A DNA stretch of 64,000 nucleotides, from positions 62,001 through 126,000 of the forward strand of contig JAOANU010000002.1 of the NCBI GenBank assembly GCA_034387635.1, read 5' to 3'. The notes beneath the pieces are model-generated. The model saw nothing but the letters and a program-made list of their open reading frames with translations. It was not told the DNA's origin and did no database searches. Both the position numbers and the translations under genes were made by a program. Below, one piece after another: positions 53,312 through 64,000 of this stretch (positions are counted from its first letter, which is position 1; the number at the start of each line of letters is the position of its first letter). This DNA comes from Rhodosporidiobolus odoratus (Eukaryota; Basidiomycota; Microbotryomycetes; Sporidiobolales; Sporidiobolaceae).

Positions 53312-55664
53312 ATGGCGACAACCGAAAAGGTGGTCAAGATTCACGACATGCAGGAGGTGCACCATCGCGAACGCGCCGGAGCCCGCTTCGCAGACGGCGA
53401 GTCCCTTGCAGCCACGACGACGACCGACACAGAAAAAGCGGGCAGCAGCAAGTATGCCAGCTCGACGATCGGGCTGGAGCACGTCAAGGCGAGCAAGGCG
53501 GAGGAAAGGAAGTTGGTTCGCAAACTCGGTTCGTTTTTCTCGCTCACGCTCTTCCTAGTCCCGCACCTCGCCTTTCACTTCCTCGTTCCGGACATGCTGG
53601 CTGACTTCCGCTCATGTTGGAATGGCTTTCAGACATGGTCATCCTGCCCATGGCCGTCCTTCTATACCTTTCCGCTTACCTCGACCGAGGTGCTATGGGC
53701 AACGCCCGTCTTCAAGGCTTGCAAGACACCGTACTGAGAGGCAGCGATACCAACTACTCTATCGCCTTGAGCTGCTTCTAGTGAGTCGACTGCGCTACCC
53801 TCACCTCGAGGTGCTTACTGACCGGTTTTTTTCTCGCAGCATCACATACATCCTTCTCTCCGTTCCCGGTACCCTCCTCGCCAAGCAGATTCTCCCCTCC
53901 ACGTCTATCTCTATTGGCGCTCTCATATGGTCCGTCGCCGCCACATGTCAGGCGGGATCATTCACCCCTGGAGGGCTTTACGTTTGCCGGCTTTTCATCG
54001 GGGTTGGTGCGTTTTCCTTCCCCTTTTGACCCCATCACAAGCCCGCATGACTCAGGGTGTTGCCATATCGTAGGAGAGGCATTTTTCGGACAGGCAATGG
54101 CTTTGCACCTCAGTTTTTGGTACACCAAAACCGAGCTGTAGGTCCTTTTTGTCTCGTTTCTTCCATGCTGGCCTCCCTCTTTGACCCCAATCGTCCCTCA
54201 CAGTGCCAAGCGCATCGGGTTATTCATCTCCGCAGGCTCCCTCGCCGGCGCCTTCTCCGGCCTGATCGCCTACGGAGTTGCCCGCATCCCCAACGTCCCT
54301 TTCGCGAAATGGCGCATCCTCTTCCTCATTGAGGGCCTGCCTTCCTTCCTTCTAGCGGTTATTGTCTTCTTCTTCCTCCCTTCGAGGCCAGACAAGTCCC
54401 GTTGTACGTTTCAATCTCTCGCTTTTCCACCTTTTCCGCCTGTCTCGCCCGTCATGCTAACCGATCTGCTGGCTATAGACCTCACTTCCGAAGAACGCAC
54501 CATCGCCTGTACGCGCATGAACGCCGAAGCCTCGGATGAAGGGACGGGCATCGACTGGGCCGCCGTCCGCTACGCCTTCCTCGACTGGAAGATGTATGTT
54601 ATGTCGATTGCGTACTCGGCCATGAATCTCACGCTGGGGTCCGTCTCTGGATTCCTCCCTTCGATTGTACGAGGACTCGGATAGTACGTCCACCCGATGC
54701 CTTTCCCCCCTTTTTCCCGACCTTCTCAGGCTGAGTTTCTCCTTCGCTCTTCTTTGCCTGTCTTGCAGCACTGACGCCGAGGCTCAACTCTACTCTGTTC
54801 CGCCTTACGCTGTCGCTCTCGTGTACATGCTCCTCATCACTTCCTATTCCGACCACTTCCAGACCCGCGGCATTCCTGCCATGTCTGTCTATGCGATCGG
54901 GATCGTCGGATGGTGCATTCTGCTCGGTGTGAACCCTGTGGGAGTGAGCGAAGGTGGTCTGCGGTACGCTCGCTTTAACCTTACCCTACATTGCATCAAG
55001 AGACTAACCCTTCTTCTTTCTCCTCCCTTACAGCGCCCGCTACTTCGCCTGCTGCTGCCTCGCCACCGCCGGTTATGCCAACATCCCTATCTTGATGGCT
55101 TGGCAGTCCGGCAACTCGGGCAGCGAAACGCAACGTGCTGTCAACCTCGGCATGCTCAACTCTGTCGGTGCGTAGCTTTCTACCTTTTCTCTCCTCAATT
55201 TCCTTCTCTACCTTTCCTGTGCCTAAAGATTCGTGACTGATTCTGACCCATGTTCGTACTCAGGACAATGCCTTTCCATCCTCGCCTCTTTCCTCTTCCC
55301 CTCGAACGAAGGACCCCGGTTCATCAAGGGCGCTTCCGTAAACATCGCTTTCCAATGCCGTTCGTCCCCTTGTCTTCTCCTTCCTTCCCGGCTCGAGCCT
55401 TTCACTGACACTACTTGTTGTTTCCGCATGCACAGTGGGACTCCTCATCGCCCTATGCATGACCCTCTACTACCGCGCCGAGAATAAGCGGAGGGACCGC
55501 GTTGAGGGAGGGAGACCACCGAAGGGAACGAGGATTGAGGGGTGTCGCACTGAGTACGATAAGGCTGTCGGTACGTCGCATTTCCTCACCGTCGCGCCGA
55601 GCGAACCAGGTGTGCTAAACAGACTGCTTTTTGCCTGGTTCAAGGTTTCCGCTACACCCCTTGA
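53312..55664 (+). CDS. MFS permease, anion:cation symporter (DAL5-like) family
   Basis: This family imports organic anions such as allantoate, nicotinate, vitamins or dipeptides with protons. The start at 53312 gives MATTEKVVKIHDMQEVHHRE and a cytosolic tail of about 70 residues. TM1 contains MVILPMAVLLYLSAYLDRG, and AMGNARLQGLQDTVL matches the family motif (LDR.N.GNA...GL). Further parts are YITYILLSVPGTLLAKQI, GLYVCRLFIGVGEAFFGQ, AKRIGLFISAGSLAGAFSG, the middle loop SEERTIACTRMNAE, and a second half of about six TM segments. The last exon completes DKAVG plus FRYTP, the family's typical end. About eleven introns are present. The substrate cannot be assigned; no linked catabolic enzyme lies next to it. 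Confidence 0.88.
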
Positions 55665-56969
55665 ATGGTCTTCACCAGTCGCCCGCGCTTGTTGTCGTCG
55701 TCGAGTATCTCAAGGGTCCGGTAGTGCTGTACTGTCTTGCGTTTCTGCTCGCTGTAACGAAACAAAGGATTCTTTTCGCCTCGAGGCATCTTTTCAGAAC
55801 ACTTTTCTTTGCCTCACAGCAAAGTGCTTGCATCTGAGCATGGCAGCACTAGACCACAGCTCATAGTGAGGACTTTGTGCAGAACAGCCCCTGGCGTCGT
55901 TCAAGAGGTGAGAAATGTCAGTCGGTAATCAAACATAATCTTATAAGGCAGACTACCTTTGCTCTTTTCGCCGCTATTCGCTTGACTCGCCAGCTATATT
56001 CTAGTCATCTGATCTGGCTCTCTATGCAAGCGGCAGCACCACAAAACTCACCACGAACGCGCCCATTGACATCTTCGTTCCGCCAACCTCGTCGTGCGAC
56101 GATGGGGGCGCACAGATGAGAGCGCGGTAGTCGGCTTCGTACGTCTCGAAACCCTTATCTGCCAAGATTCTACCCCCGTTCGACGGGGACGACGACCGAA
56201 GGAGTGGCTTGAACGGGAGCTGGCGATTCGCTCTTGCCTCGCAGGTTGTTGCGCAACTTTCCAGCTAGGTCACCGCTATAAGAGTGTTCTCTATCACTCA
56301 ATACGAAAGAGGGTCAGGCCAAGCGAGGCTATTGGGACGAAGCAAGGTGGACTGTCCTCCGAGTCGGAGTGACGTTCGTTTGGAACTGTAAGTCAGCTTT
56401 CCTTCCCTTTCTCGCCTCGGGTTCTAGAGTTGACTTCCTTGATTGCGGGCGTGTGCTTGTTCAGCCCCTTGACGGCGAAGCCTGCTAGTTCGCACACTGC
56501 CCCATCTTTGCATCGGCTTGTACTTTAAAGGCTTCCGCCGCGACTCTCCACGTCGTCCGCCCTGCAACGACGATCTCGGTCGCGTGGGCTGCACACCGCT
56601 TCGCTTTGTCGCTCACCTGGAAGATGACCCAGCCAAACTCGCTTCAGAAGATCGCAGGACCCGAGCGAAATTAGGAGGCTACCGTCCTTCCGCCAACCAA
56701 TCGCGCAGGCAGACAAGCATTATCGCCAGTATGCAGAACGCGTCGCCTCGCTTGCAAGCTCAGCCGAAGTTCAGCCCGACACCGCCAATCCGACACCGCC
56801 CAGATGGACGAGCTAGATTCGCCTCACTCCGCGGAGGGGCAAACTTGTTCGCTTCGCGTGTTCATCTGCGTGGGGACTTGCACCGCCGGCCTTACGGGGA
56901 CAGGTGTGCCGCCTTTTACTTCTTTCTCGTCACCTGGGAGCATCTTGCAGCTCTGCCACAGCATCCACG
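55665..56969. other. Intergenic stretch, 1.3 kb
   Basis: It holds the 3' end of the permease and the promoter and leader of the gene starting at 56970. Open frames at 56094-56372 and 56518-57270 lack consistent splice support. An additional 5' exon of the downstream gene in 56500-56930 is possible. Confidence 0.4.
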
Positions 56970-59158
56970 ATGCTTCGTGCCGCTTCACCGCTTACACCTT
57001 CTGCGTACTGCTCTCCTGAAGGAACATCGCCCATCTCTCCCTCCTCTTCCCCCTCTCTACCCGCCGCCCCTCGAACCGCTCAACGTTCACAGGCCACGCT
57101 CCGCCCGCGCCCAGCAACGTTCGAACTCGAGTCCACCTCCCCCTCCTCCTTCGACGGCGTCGAAAAGACGCGTCTTGCCCTCCAGCTCGAGAAGGCAAAA
57201 ACAACTCAAGTCAGGCTCGTATTCGGTGAACCTGCGCGACTCCTTACCGATAGGGAGAGGGCGAAGCTGAGGGCGGAAGAGGCGGAAGAGGCTTACTCGA
57301 GCACGGCGAGCGAGGGAACGAGGGTGGGCGCGTCGCCGAAGGAGAAGGGGGAGGAGGGGGAAGTGGGGGTGAGCGAGTGGGAAACGGATGATGAGGGGAA
57401 GGGAAAGGCTACCGCAGCCGCTTTGGCGGCCTTTCGCAACAGCAAGGGCAGCATGCGCAGGCGATCGAGTCAGCAGCAGGAGAAGACGCTCCCTAGCGCT
57501 CATCTCGGCGACAGGCCGAAAACGACTCGCGACTTCGTCGTGCCTCATCCTGAGCCCTCTGTTCATCCTGACCCTACTATCGTGTTCGACACCACCATCT
57601 TCGACAGACCTCGCGCATCCTCTCCGACAACCCTCCGCTCGTCTCTCGCATCAGCAACTCCTTCTAGCACTTCTCGCACCGCACCGCCCACGCCTTCGAT
57701 CTCCCCCACCTCGCGCCTCTCCGTCCTCCTCTCGCGTTCAAACACCAAAGTACAACCGACAACGGCCTTCGCCGGGTCGGGTACCCTTCCGCCGACAGAT
57801 CCCTTCGGAACCCGTCAATCTGCCAACCCCACTTTTACTTGGAATACCCACGCCCTCGTCTCTGCCATTTCAGCCGAGAAAGAGCCGGGTGCCACACAAC
57901 GGCCGTCGCGAGCTCCTCAGTCGACTTATCCATTCCCCTCCGCCCCACACACTGCATCGAAGAAATCGCTCGCAAAGGCCAAGTCCCTTCCTCCCGCGAC
58001 GCCCCCTTCTCCTGCACCTTCCTCGACCAAGACTGGCTCCTCTGCCTCTCCACCGCGTTTTGCAATGCCCAAACTGGCCCCGTCTTCCTTCCCTGCCACT
58101 AGACCTAATCGATTCCTCTCCGGCTCGCGCCTCTCCTCTCCGAACGTCTCGCCACCTCTCCCGCCTTTCCGCGGCCCGCCAACGCCAATCATGTCGGCCA
58201 CAGATCCGAAAGACCTCACCCTTCATTTCGCACGCCGACCCGACATGCCGAGGAAGGGTAGCTTGGGGGAAAGCTACAGCAGGATGTACGAGGTCAGGGA
58301 GAGGCAGCGGAGACAGACGGCTCAGGCGTTCAGGAAGACCTCTGTAGGTGCGGTTGGATGGAGGAGGGTCAAGGAGGAGGGGAGTGAGGCGGATGAGGAA
58401 CCGACTGATACGGAGGTGGAAGAGTCGGATAGAGAGGTGTTGGTGGATTCGTTTCGTGAGCTTCCTCCTTCTGCCTGTCTACCCCTTCAAACATGCTTAC
58501 CGAATACACGCACTCCTCAGAAACTTCCGTCTTCGCCAGTCCTCGCTCAAACTCCGCCACTTCGCTCTCCTCTGCCTCTTCCTCTCGTATTCATTCCCGC
58601 GCCTCCTCTACAGCAGCATCTTCGCCTTCTTCGGTTCAGTCGTCTCCCAAAATCACCTCTGCCAGTCTATCTGCTACTTTCTCCCTTCCCTCTCCGATGC
58701 TTCCTCCCCCAATGCTTCACGTCGCCCTCGCTCGCCGCGCTTCAACGGAACCCACCCTACCCGCGCTGCCTCCACAAGTTGCGCCAAAGGCTCTCCCTAC
58801 GAAGCAGCAAGTCGATCTCAAGCAGCTGCGGCAGCAACAGCAAGCCCGCCGCCTCGCTCTGCAAGCGGAAGACGGCTCTTCGTCATCCTCTTCCCCTTCT
58901 TCCCCTTCTTCGCCGTCTTCGCCTGCCCCTCTTCCGGCGGCCGACCCCAAGCCTACGTCTCAAGAAGCGAGGGTCGAGGTGGTCCCGCAACCCCAACTCC
59001 CGAATGGCTCAGGCCAGCCGAGGTGGGCTCACGTCTTTGCCGGGACTGGAGCAACGAGCGTGGTCTCCACACCGAAGACGACGACCAAGACTGATACGGT
59101 GGTCTTCAGGACCTTCACTCCGGCTGGAGGGGTGCGCAGGATGTTTTCAAGGTCGTGA
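56970..59158 (+). CDS. Unrecognised Ser/Pro-rich disordered protein
   Basis: No domain was recognised. The proposed start at 56970 gives MLRAASPLTPSAYCSPEG. One large exon runs to about 58457, then an intron with a GTGAGC donor leads to a second exon ending MFSRS at 59158. Islands that look conserved are FDGVEKTRLALQLEKAKTTQ followed by VRLVFGEPARLLTDRERAKL, TFTWNTHALVSAISAEKE, and RFAMPKLAPSSF. A basic helix (SYSRMYEVRERQRRQTAQAF) and a final WAHVFAGTGATSVVSTPKTT also stand out. Many S/T-P sites occur throughout. The long open frame in another phase (57388-58347) is a shadow of the biased codons. The protein could be a signalling scaffold, but there is no direct evidence. Confidence 0.65.
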
Positions 59159-60462
59159 TTGATTTTCGCTTTGTGCGTGCACCTTTCCTTCTTTCCCTAG
59201 ACGGCTGCATGCTGACGCTGTCTCGCTCGTCGACAGATATCGCCAGCTTGTCTGTATCTCTCTGTGTTGCCTACCGTCTGTCTAAAAATACCCACTTTGC
59301 TCCTTGTCCGCTGCTGCATAGTTTCCCTCCTCGTATCTCTTGACTCTGTCGTTCTCAGCATACATACCATCTATCTAGCAAAGGAGGTTGTTTAGATTTT
59401 GCGCACATAATCGGGCTTGTGCATGAAACCCTGCCGCAGCGAGCGAGAGGTACGAATGTGCGAGCTCAAGAAGTACCGCGAGAGTCGCAGTAGAAGGTGG
59501 CTGATAAGGTGTATCGCATTGAGGTGGAAGCAACGTCTGAGCCGCTTGGATGGAGAGAAGCTTCCGCCGGCTGTGAGGGCCAACGTCGTATACGGGTTGC
59601 CATCGAAAGGTAGCCAGCGGGCAGTCGACTAACGACGCTGCGGCTTGTAATGGTTTAAGGAGTGGCATCAGTAGCAGGTCAACGAAGAAGAGCCGAGGTT
59701 GTTTCCGTTGCGCTCCGAGGTGGATGTGCGGCGAGCAGACTTGAGAGCTGACTCAGGGCCGCCTACTTCCACCGCAGGTATGGTAATGGGCAAGCGCCTC
59801 GTCCAGGAGCAGGGGACAAAACACCCAAGGGATCTCCAAGGGATCTATACCGAAGGCTGACGGCTGCGCAAGTCAGCAGTGAAGTGCAAAGTCCAGGCGG
59901 AGCGCGACGTGATAGCCTGGCCGGCTGAAACGGTACGGCATGTGCGCTAGTTAAGTAAGAAGAGAGGGAGAAAGGAAAGAGCGAAGAAAAAAAAATGCAC
60001 AGACTGTGAAAGACTGTCGCGCAGAGCTTGGTCAGGCGGGTCACCCAGCTCTGTTCGCTACATCCTGTCCCGGCGTGCGGCAGCAACGGCTGGTCACGCT
60101 AATCGGGGACATGGCCAAGGACGACGTGTATGACGGCCTGAGATTAGATGGAGCACGGCGGCTCGCCGGTTCGGTACGCCGCAGTAACAGAGAGCTCTAG
60201 TATACAGGTCAGGCGAGCTAGACAGTCGTGGAGCGCTGACGGTAGAATTGAGGAAGATAAGGAGGGTCAACGAATCTCTCACTCTTTAAATTGTTCCCAG
60301 TCTTCGACAACATCTCCCTGAGCTACCGAGAGTAGCTGTATGCAGACAGCCAGCTCTCGTCTACTCGGTACAGCAACTCTTACCGATTCCCGTACCAGAA
60401 TTCGACATCTCGAACCTCTCCATCAATAGTCTCCAATACCTCGACACGCGCCTTCGCCAGCC
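59159..60462. other. Intergenic stretch, 1.3 kb
   Basis: It holds the 3' end of the disordered-protein gene and a long promoter and leader of the R3H gene. Open frames on both strands (for example 59763-60086 minus) show no splice or domain support. The last 150 bases before 60463 look like a leader. Confidence 0.45.
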
Positions 60463-63400
60463 ATGACAGCCCTACGGGAAGTACAAACGAGCTCATCAGA
60501 ACCAGACCGGCTCACCGTGGTAGCTTGCGGGATCGAGGACGAGATTGACGGGCTCGGGACGACGTCGTCGCTTCCTTCCTCGCAATCTCCCATTCTGTTA
60601 CAACCTCCTACTGACTCAAGTAAGCCTGCAACCCTTTAGAGATCGCGTACTACGTCGACTGATCCCGCGTCTCTCGGCGCAGAAACAGACGGCGACCTAT
60701 CATCTCCCCGCGCATTTACCTCGAAAATTCCTCCTCTGCTCGCATCGCCGTCCCCACCATCTACCGCCAACTCACCCACTGCAGCTCCACCGATCGTACT
60801 ACTTCGCCGGCCAGCCTCGCCGCCGAGAGCACCTCAAGGCGAAGGCTCGCTGACGCAATCAGCTGCCTCGGAAAAGACGCCGGCAACAAATGACGATCTC
60901 GCAACCCAGACTGGACGTCTGACTCTGGAGCCGCGGGAAGGAGAGGACGAAGGCTCAAGAGGAGCCTCTGCAGACGGAAATGCGGGATCAGCTGCGTTGG
61001 ATGCTGTGCTGCTTCAAGCGCTGAATCATCCACGCGACCGTTTCCTCCTTCTGCGAGCCGAAGTGGAAATGGAACGCTTTGTCGCTACGCCATCGTACGT
61101 AAACCGTATACCTTGTTCCGCCTACGCCTGGCTAACCCTCAGCTCTTTGCAGCGCAACCCGTCTCCCCCTCTCTCCACCGCATTTCCAGCCCAACCTCAA
61201 CTCGTACCAGCGCCTCCTCATCCATCGCCTCGCCGACGTTTTTGGCATCACGCGTGAAGTCGAGGCTGCTCCAGCCATGTGGAATGGCGGTCCCGCTATC
61301 AACCCTTCAACGGGTCAGCCTCAAGGGGTAGTTGTGCTTGTCAAGGGGGATCGAACGAGACTGTGCGTTCCGCCTCCCATGTCTCTCAGCGAGTCGTGCG
61401 TTGGCTGACGGGTACCTTTGCAGTCCCATCGCCAAACTCGCTTCCTTCGCCCCGGCGCCTGACCTTTCCTCCACTCCCGCCACGGCATCCGCTTCGTCCG
61501 CCGCGTCTCCCGCACCTTCCATGCCCTCGTCTCCTGCCATCGCCGGGAGCGCCACCTTCCCTTCTTCGTCACCATCACCGACCTCTGCTCCCGCCCAGCC
61601 GCAACAAGTCTTCCGCATCCTCCCCCGATCAGCAGACTCTCGAGGGGGTTCTTCTACCTCTTCCTCGGTCGGCACCGAGGACGATATCAGCATCGCTGCC
61701 AGCGGATCTGCGAGTACGAGCGCACAGAGCAAACGTCGTCGCGACCTCACCCTGGAACAGCGGGAAGCGGCGTACAAGGAGGCTCGCGAGCGCATCTTCA
61801 ATCAGCCCGAGCCGGAGCGGCTTCCGCCCGTGGCTAGCACGAGTGCGGCGAGCAGCGGCGCCAGTGAAGCGGAAGTGGGCATCACTCGACCTAGCTCTGC
61901 CGGCTCTTCCTTCTCGAGGAGCAGCGCGGCTTACTCGCTGTCAGGTGCTCGGCCAAGCCCGTCTATCGCCAGCGAGTCTAGCATGAGAAGCGTATACTCC
62001 GGGTATTACCAGCCCCCTCCACCCCACTTCTCCCACGCGCCGTCCTATCCAGCTTCGCTCCGACCGTCAGCCCCCATCTTCGATCCGGCTTCGGGAGGTT
62101 GGGCGTACCCACAACAGCAACAAGAGTACGCCTACAGCGAGGGATACGGCTCCGAGTCGAGTTATGGACAGCGTCCGCCGCCATCAGCGCAGTCATACGC
62201 ACCTTCTTACCCTCCGCCGCAGAACATCCCCTCTTCCGCTTACGCGCCTCCTCCTTCGCAACCACCCATTCACGTCACGGCCTCTTCCCCTTACCCCCAA
62301 GCTGCAACGTACGCCTATGGTACCCCTCAAGCGAACAACTACTCCCTTTCGACACAACCACCACCCCACGTTTATTCCCAGCAATCCCCCTACGACGCTG
62401 TACCGTGGCGACAGTCGACCCCTCCTCATTCCCTTCCGTCTCCATCTCTGTCCACCAGCTCAGGCGCTTCTATGCACCGACCTCCGCACCCTGCGCATAC
62501 CGCGAGCAGCGGTAGCGGCAGCGGTTACCTCATGCGTTTCGCAGACGGCGCCGTTGTCGCCCCAGGAGGCGCAGTAACAGTCCCTACTACGGGCGGCTCG
62601 CGCTCTATCGGCTCTCTCAGCTCCACCTCGATCGCCTCGCTCAGTTCCCTCACTTCAGCACGTACCAATCCTAGTCGCTTCAATGGAGCTGGTGCCGGAA
62701 GCAGTGCTCTCAGCGGTCGAAGGCTGAGCGCATCGACGACCCACTCGGTAGGGAGTATCTCGGCGATCTCTTCTGCGCAAGACGAATCGCCCGGGACGTC
62801 GAGGAAGAGCCTGTCGGGAGCGAGCAGCAGTGCGGCAGTGAGTGAGAATGGGTCAGCTGCGGGTGGGAGTAGTGAGGAACGACGGAGAGGGAGGCAGATG
62901 ACGCTTCTTGGACGGCAGTCGACGGGGAGCATGGCGGGAAGTGAGGGAGGAAAGGGAAAACAGAACGCGAGGGAGAAGGAGGAGGCGGAGGCGGATGATG
63001 CCAAGTTGCATCCGAGTTTGCAGACCAAGCCGGGCTGGACGGCCGATCAACCGCCAGCGGAAAGAGCGACCTCGTCGACGCAATCCGGGGGAGGTGAGAA
63101 ACCGGCAGACCTGTCCCATCCGAGCTTGCCTCATCCCGTCGCTCCGACGTCCTATCCTCAGCCTTCACAGCTTCAGTATCATGCGCCTCCGCAACCTGTC
63201 CAGCCGCCTCAGCAACATGCTTATCCCGCCTTCCCTGCCTATCCCGCGCCCATGTCTACCTCGATCGCCGCTCCGCCCAACTTCCCCCCTGCCCCTCCAC
63301 CACTATTCCCGTCCCATCCCGGCGCTCCCGCATGGGGCGCACCTCCGGCATCCGAAGCCTACGCACTCCACCATCCTGCCGACTTTGCTTCAATGTCTGG

Positions 63401-63713
63401 TCTCCCTCCTCCCACGGCGCCTTACTACCCCTCTCATCCACAACACGCACACCCACCTCCTCAGCCGTCAGTCCGACCAACCTGGCCGATACCAACACAT
63501 GCAGCCCCCGGCCCTCAACCCATAGCCTACCACCCCTCCGTCCCCCTTCAACAACAGCAATTTCAAGCTTTCGGTCCGCCTCCCTCAGCTCAGGATGATT
63601 TGATGACGATGCCGGATATAAGGCGTCCACCGCCGAGGACTCGACAGTTGTTTGATCCGAGTAAGCCTGGGGGTGGAGGGGGAGGGGGAGGGGGAGGGAA
63701 GGGGAGAAAGTGA
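60463..63713 (+). CDS. R3H and SUZ domain RNA-binding protein
   Basis: R3H-SUZ proteins (animal R3HDM/Encore, yeast Rbs1) bind RNA and affect mRNA fate or RNA polymerase III assembly. The start at 60463 gives MTALREVQTSSSEPDRL. After one intron comes a Ser/Pro-rich part, then the R3H region: LLQALNHPRDRFLLLRAEVE, a short intron, and NSYQRLLIHRLADVFGI with the Arg-x3-His core, followed by VVVLVKGDRTRL. The SUZ motif is KRRRDLTLEQREAAYKEARE, then RIFNQPE. The remaining 550 residues are low-complexity: Tyr/Pro/Gln-rich (YYQPPPPHFSHAPSYPA), Ser-rich, then a Pro/Tyr/His-rich segment with PYYPSHPQHAHPPPQ, ending in a run of ten Gly and KGRK. This composition is typical of proteins that enter RNA granules; that is an inference. 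Confidence 0.88.
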
Positions 63714-64000
63714 TTCGTGCTGTTTCGGGAGAGGGGCGAGGGAAGGCAAGCTTGTATCGTCGGAGTGGGTGTTGGGAAGAGGGTGGAATCAGCATGGAGT
63801 TCTGCATATAGTCATCTTCGCGTCTGGGCTACGAGTGCCGGCTTTCATCGGCTGATGCTTGCCCAGATGAGCAGCCGCATCGTTTACTGCTCTCGCACCT
63901 ACAGCCAAGGTTCTGCACGAGCTTACTGCAAAATACAACAAACTTCTCCTGCGGCTCCTTCATAAAGGCTACAAGGCACTGCGTACAACGAGAAGTCCGA
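63714..64000. other. Downstream flank of the R3H-SUZ gene
   Basis: These 287 bases to the window edge probably include the 3' UTR. No further gene start was seen. Confidence 0.4.

Noticed and set aside
23722..55664. Mobile element or horizontally acquired island around the two MFS genes
   Set aside because: No transposase, reverse transcriptase, terminal repeats or target duplications were seen; both transporters have many lineage-typical introns.
57388..58347. 319-codon open frame on the plus strand, Arg/Pro/Leu-rich
   Set aside because: It overlaps the disordered-protein exon in another phase. Composition is that of a frame-shifted Ser/Pro-rich gene and no splice or domain signal supports it.
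61307..61801. 164-codon minus-strand open frame opposite the R3H gene
   Set aside because: The R3H-SUZ protein on the plus strand is well supported by motifs; the reverse frame is a shadow.

Overview
The window reads as nuclear DNA of a basidiomycete fungus, most likely a red yeast-type Pucciniomycotina (Microbotryomycetes). The evidence is compact, GC-rich, intron-dense genes, 5' splice sites mostly GTGCGT/GTGAGT/GTAAGT, introns of about 50-100 bases, very short exons, and proteins with long Ser/Pro/Ala/Gln-rich disordered tails. The class assignment is inferred from gene structure; no marker RNA is present. I found no mobile element, CRISPR array, rRNA or convincing tRNA.

Layout. 1-342: start of a Gln/Pro-rich protein that runs off the left edge, followed by a 2.3 kb gene-free leader. 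2.7-5.4 kb: a divergent pair, GINS subunit PSF2 and mitochondrial Fe-S assembly factor ISA2. 5.7-7.7 kb: a MATH-BTB protein. 8.2-11.9 kb: two unrecognised, mostly disordered proteins on the minus strand. 12.3-15.7 kb: a mitochondrial ABC1/ADCK-type atypical kinase (MCP2/ADCK1 group). 17.0-18.2 kb: a third disordered protein. 19.5-21.1 kb: chitin synthase export chaperone CHS7. 21.7-23.4 kb: a tight divergent pair of predicted mitochondrial genes, ribosomal protein mL49/IMG2 and an LYR-motif protein. 23.7-26.3 kb: a 14-TM-type MFS drug exporter. 26.9-30.0 kb: external type II NADH dehydrogenase with an EF-hand. 31.3-31.8 kb: a small unknown gene. 31.9-37.0 kb: CTF4/AND-1. 37.4-38.7 kb: a cytochrome b561 protein. 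39.1-41.1 kb: an O-methyltransferase. 41.6-46.0 kb: a TBC Rab-GAP with a very long tail. 46.2-47.1 kb: PIG-H/GPI15. 47.5-50.5 kb: an F-box protein. 50.8-52.6 kb: an unknown protein with a central hydrophobic stretch. 53.3-55.7 kb: a DAL5-type MFS permease. 57.0-59.2 kb: a disordered Ser/Pro-rich protein. 60.5-63.7 kb: an R3H-SUZ RNA-binding protein.

How the genes relate. Most are unrelated housekeeping genes. Two encode physically linked replisome parts (PSF2 of GINS and CTF4). Several serve mitochondria (ISA2, the ADCK kinase, mL49, the LYR protein, NADH dehydrogenase), and two serve cell-surface biogenesis (CHS7, PIG-H). Several pairs share short divergent promoters. I see no convincing new multi-gene system. 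The most interesting material is in individual proteins: a repeated E-x-P-F-S-P-P motif in the TBC protein tail, repeated K-L-x-x-F/FF-type motifs in the CTF4 tail, an F-box protein with a coiled coil and terminal Cys/His cluster, the unknown hydrophobic protein at 50.8-52.6 kb, and a neighbourhood of three disordered proteins at 8-18 kb.

Multi-exon genes are given as start codon to stop codon including introns. Exon borders were read by eye from splice consensus and reading frame.
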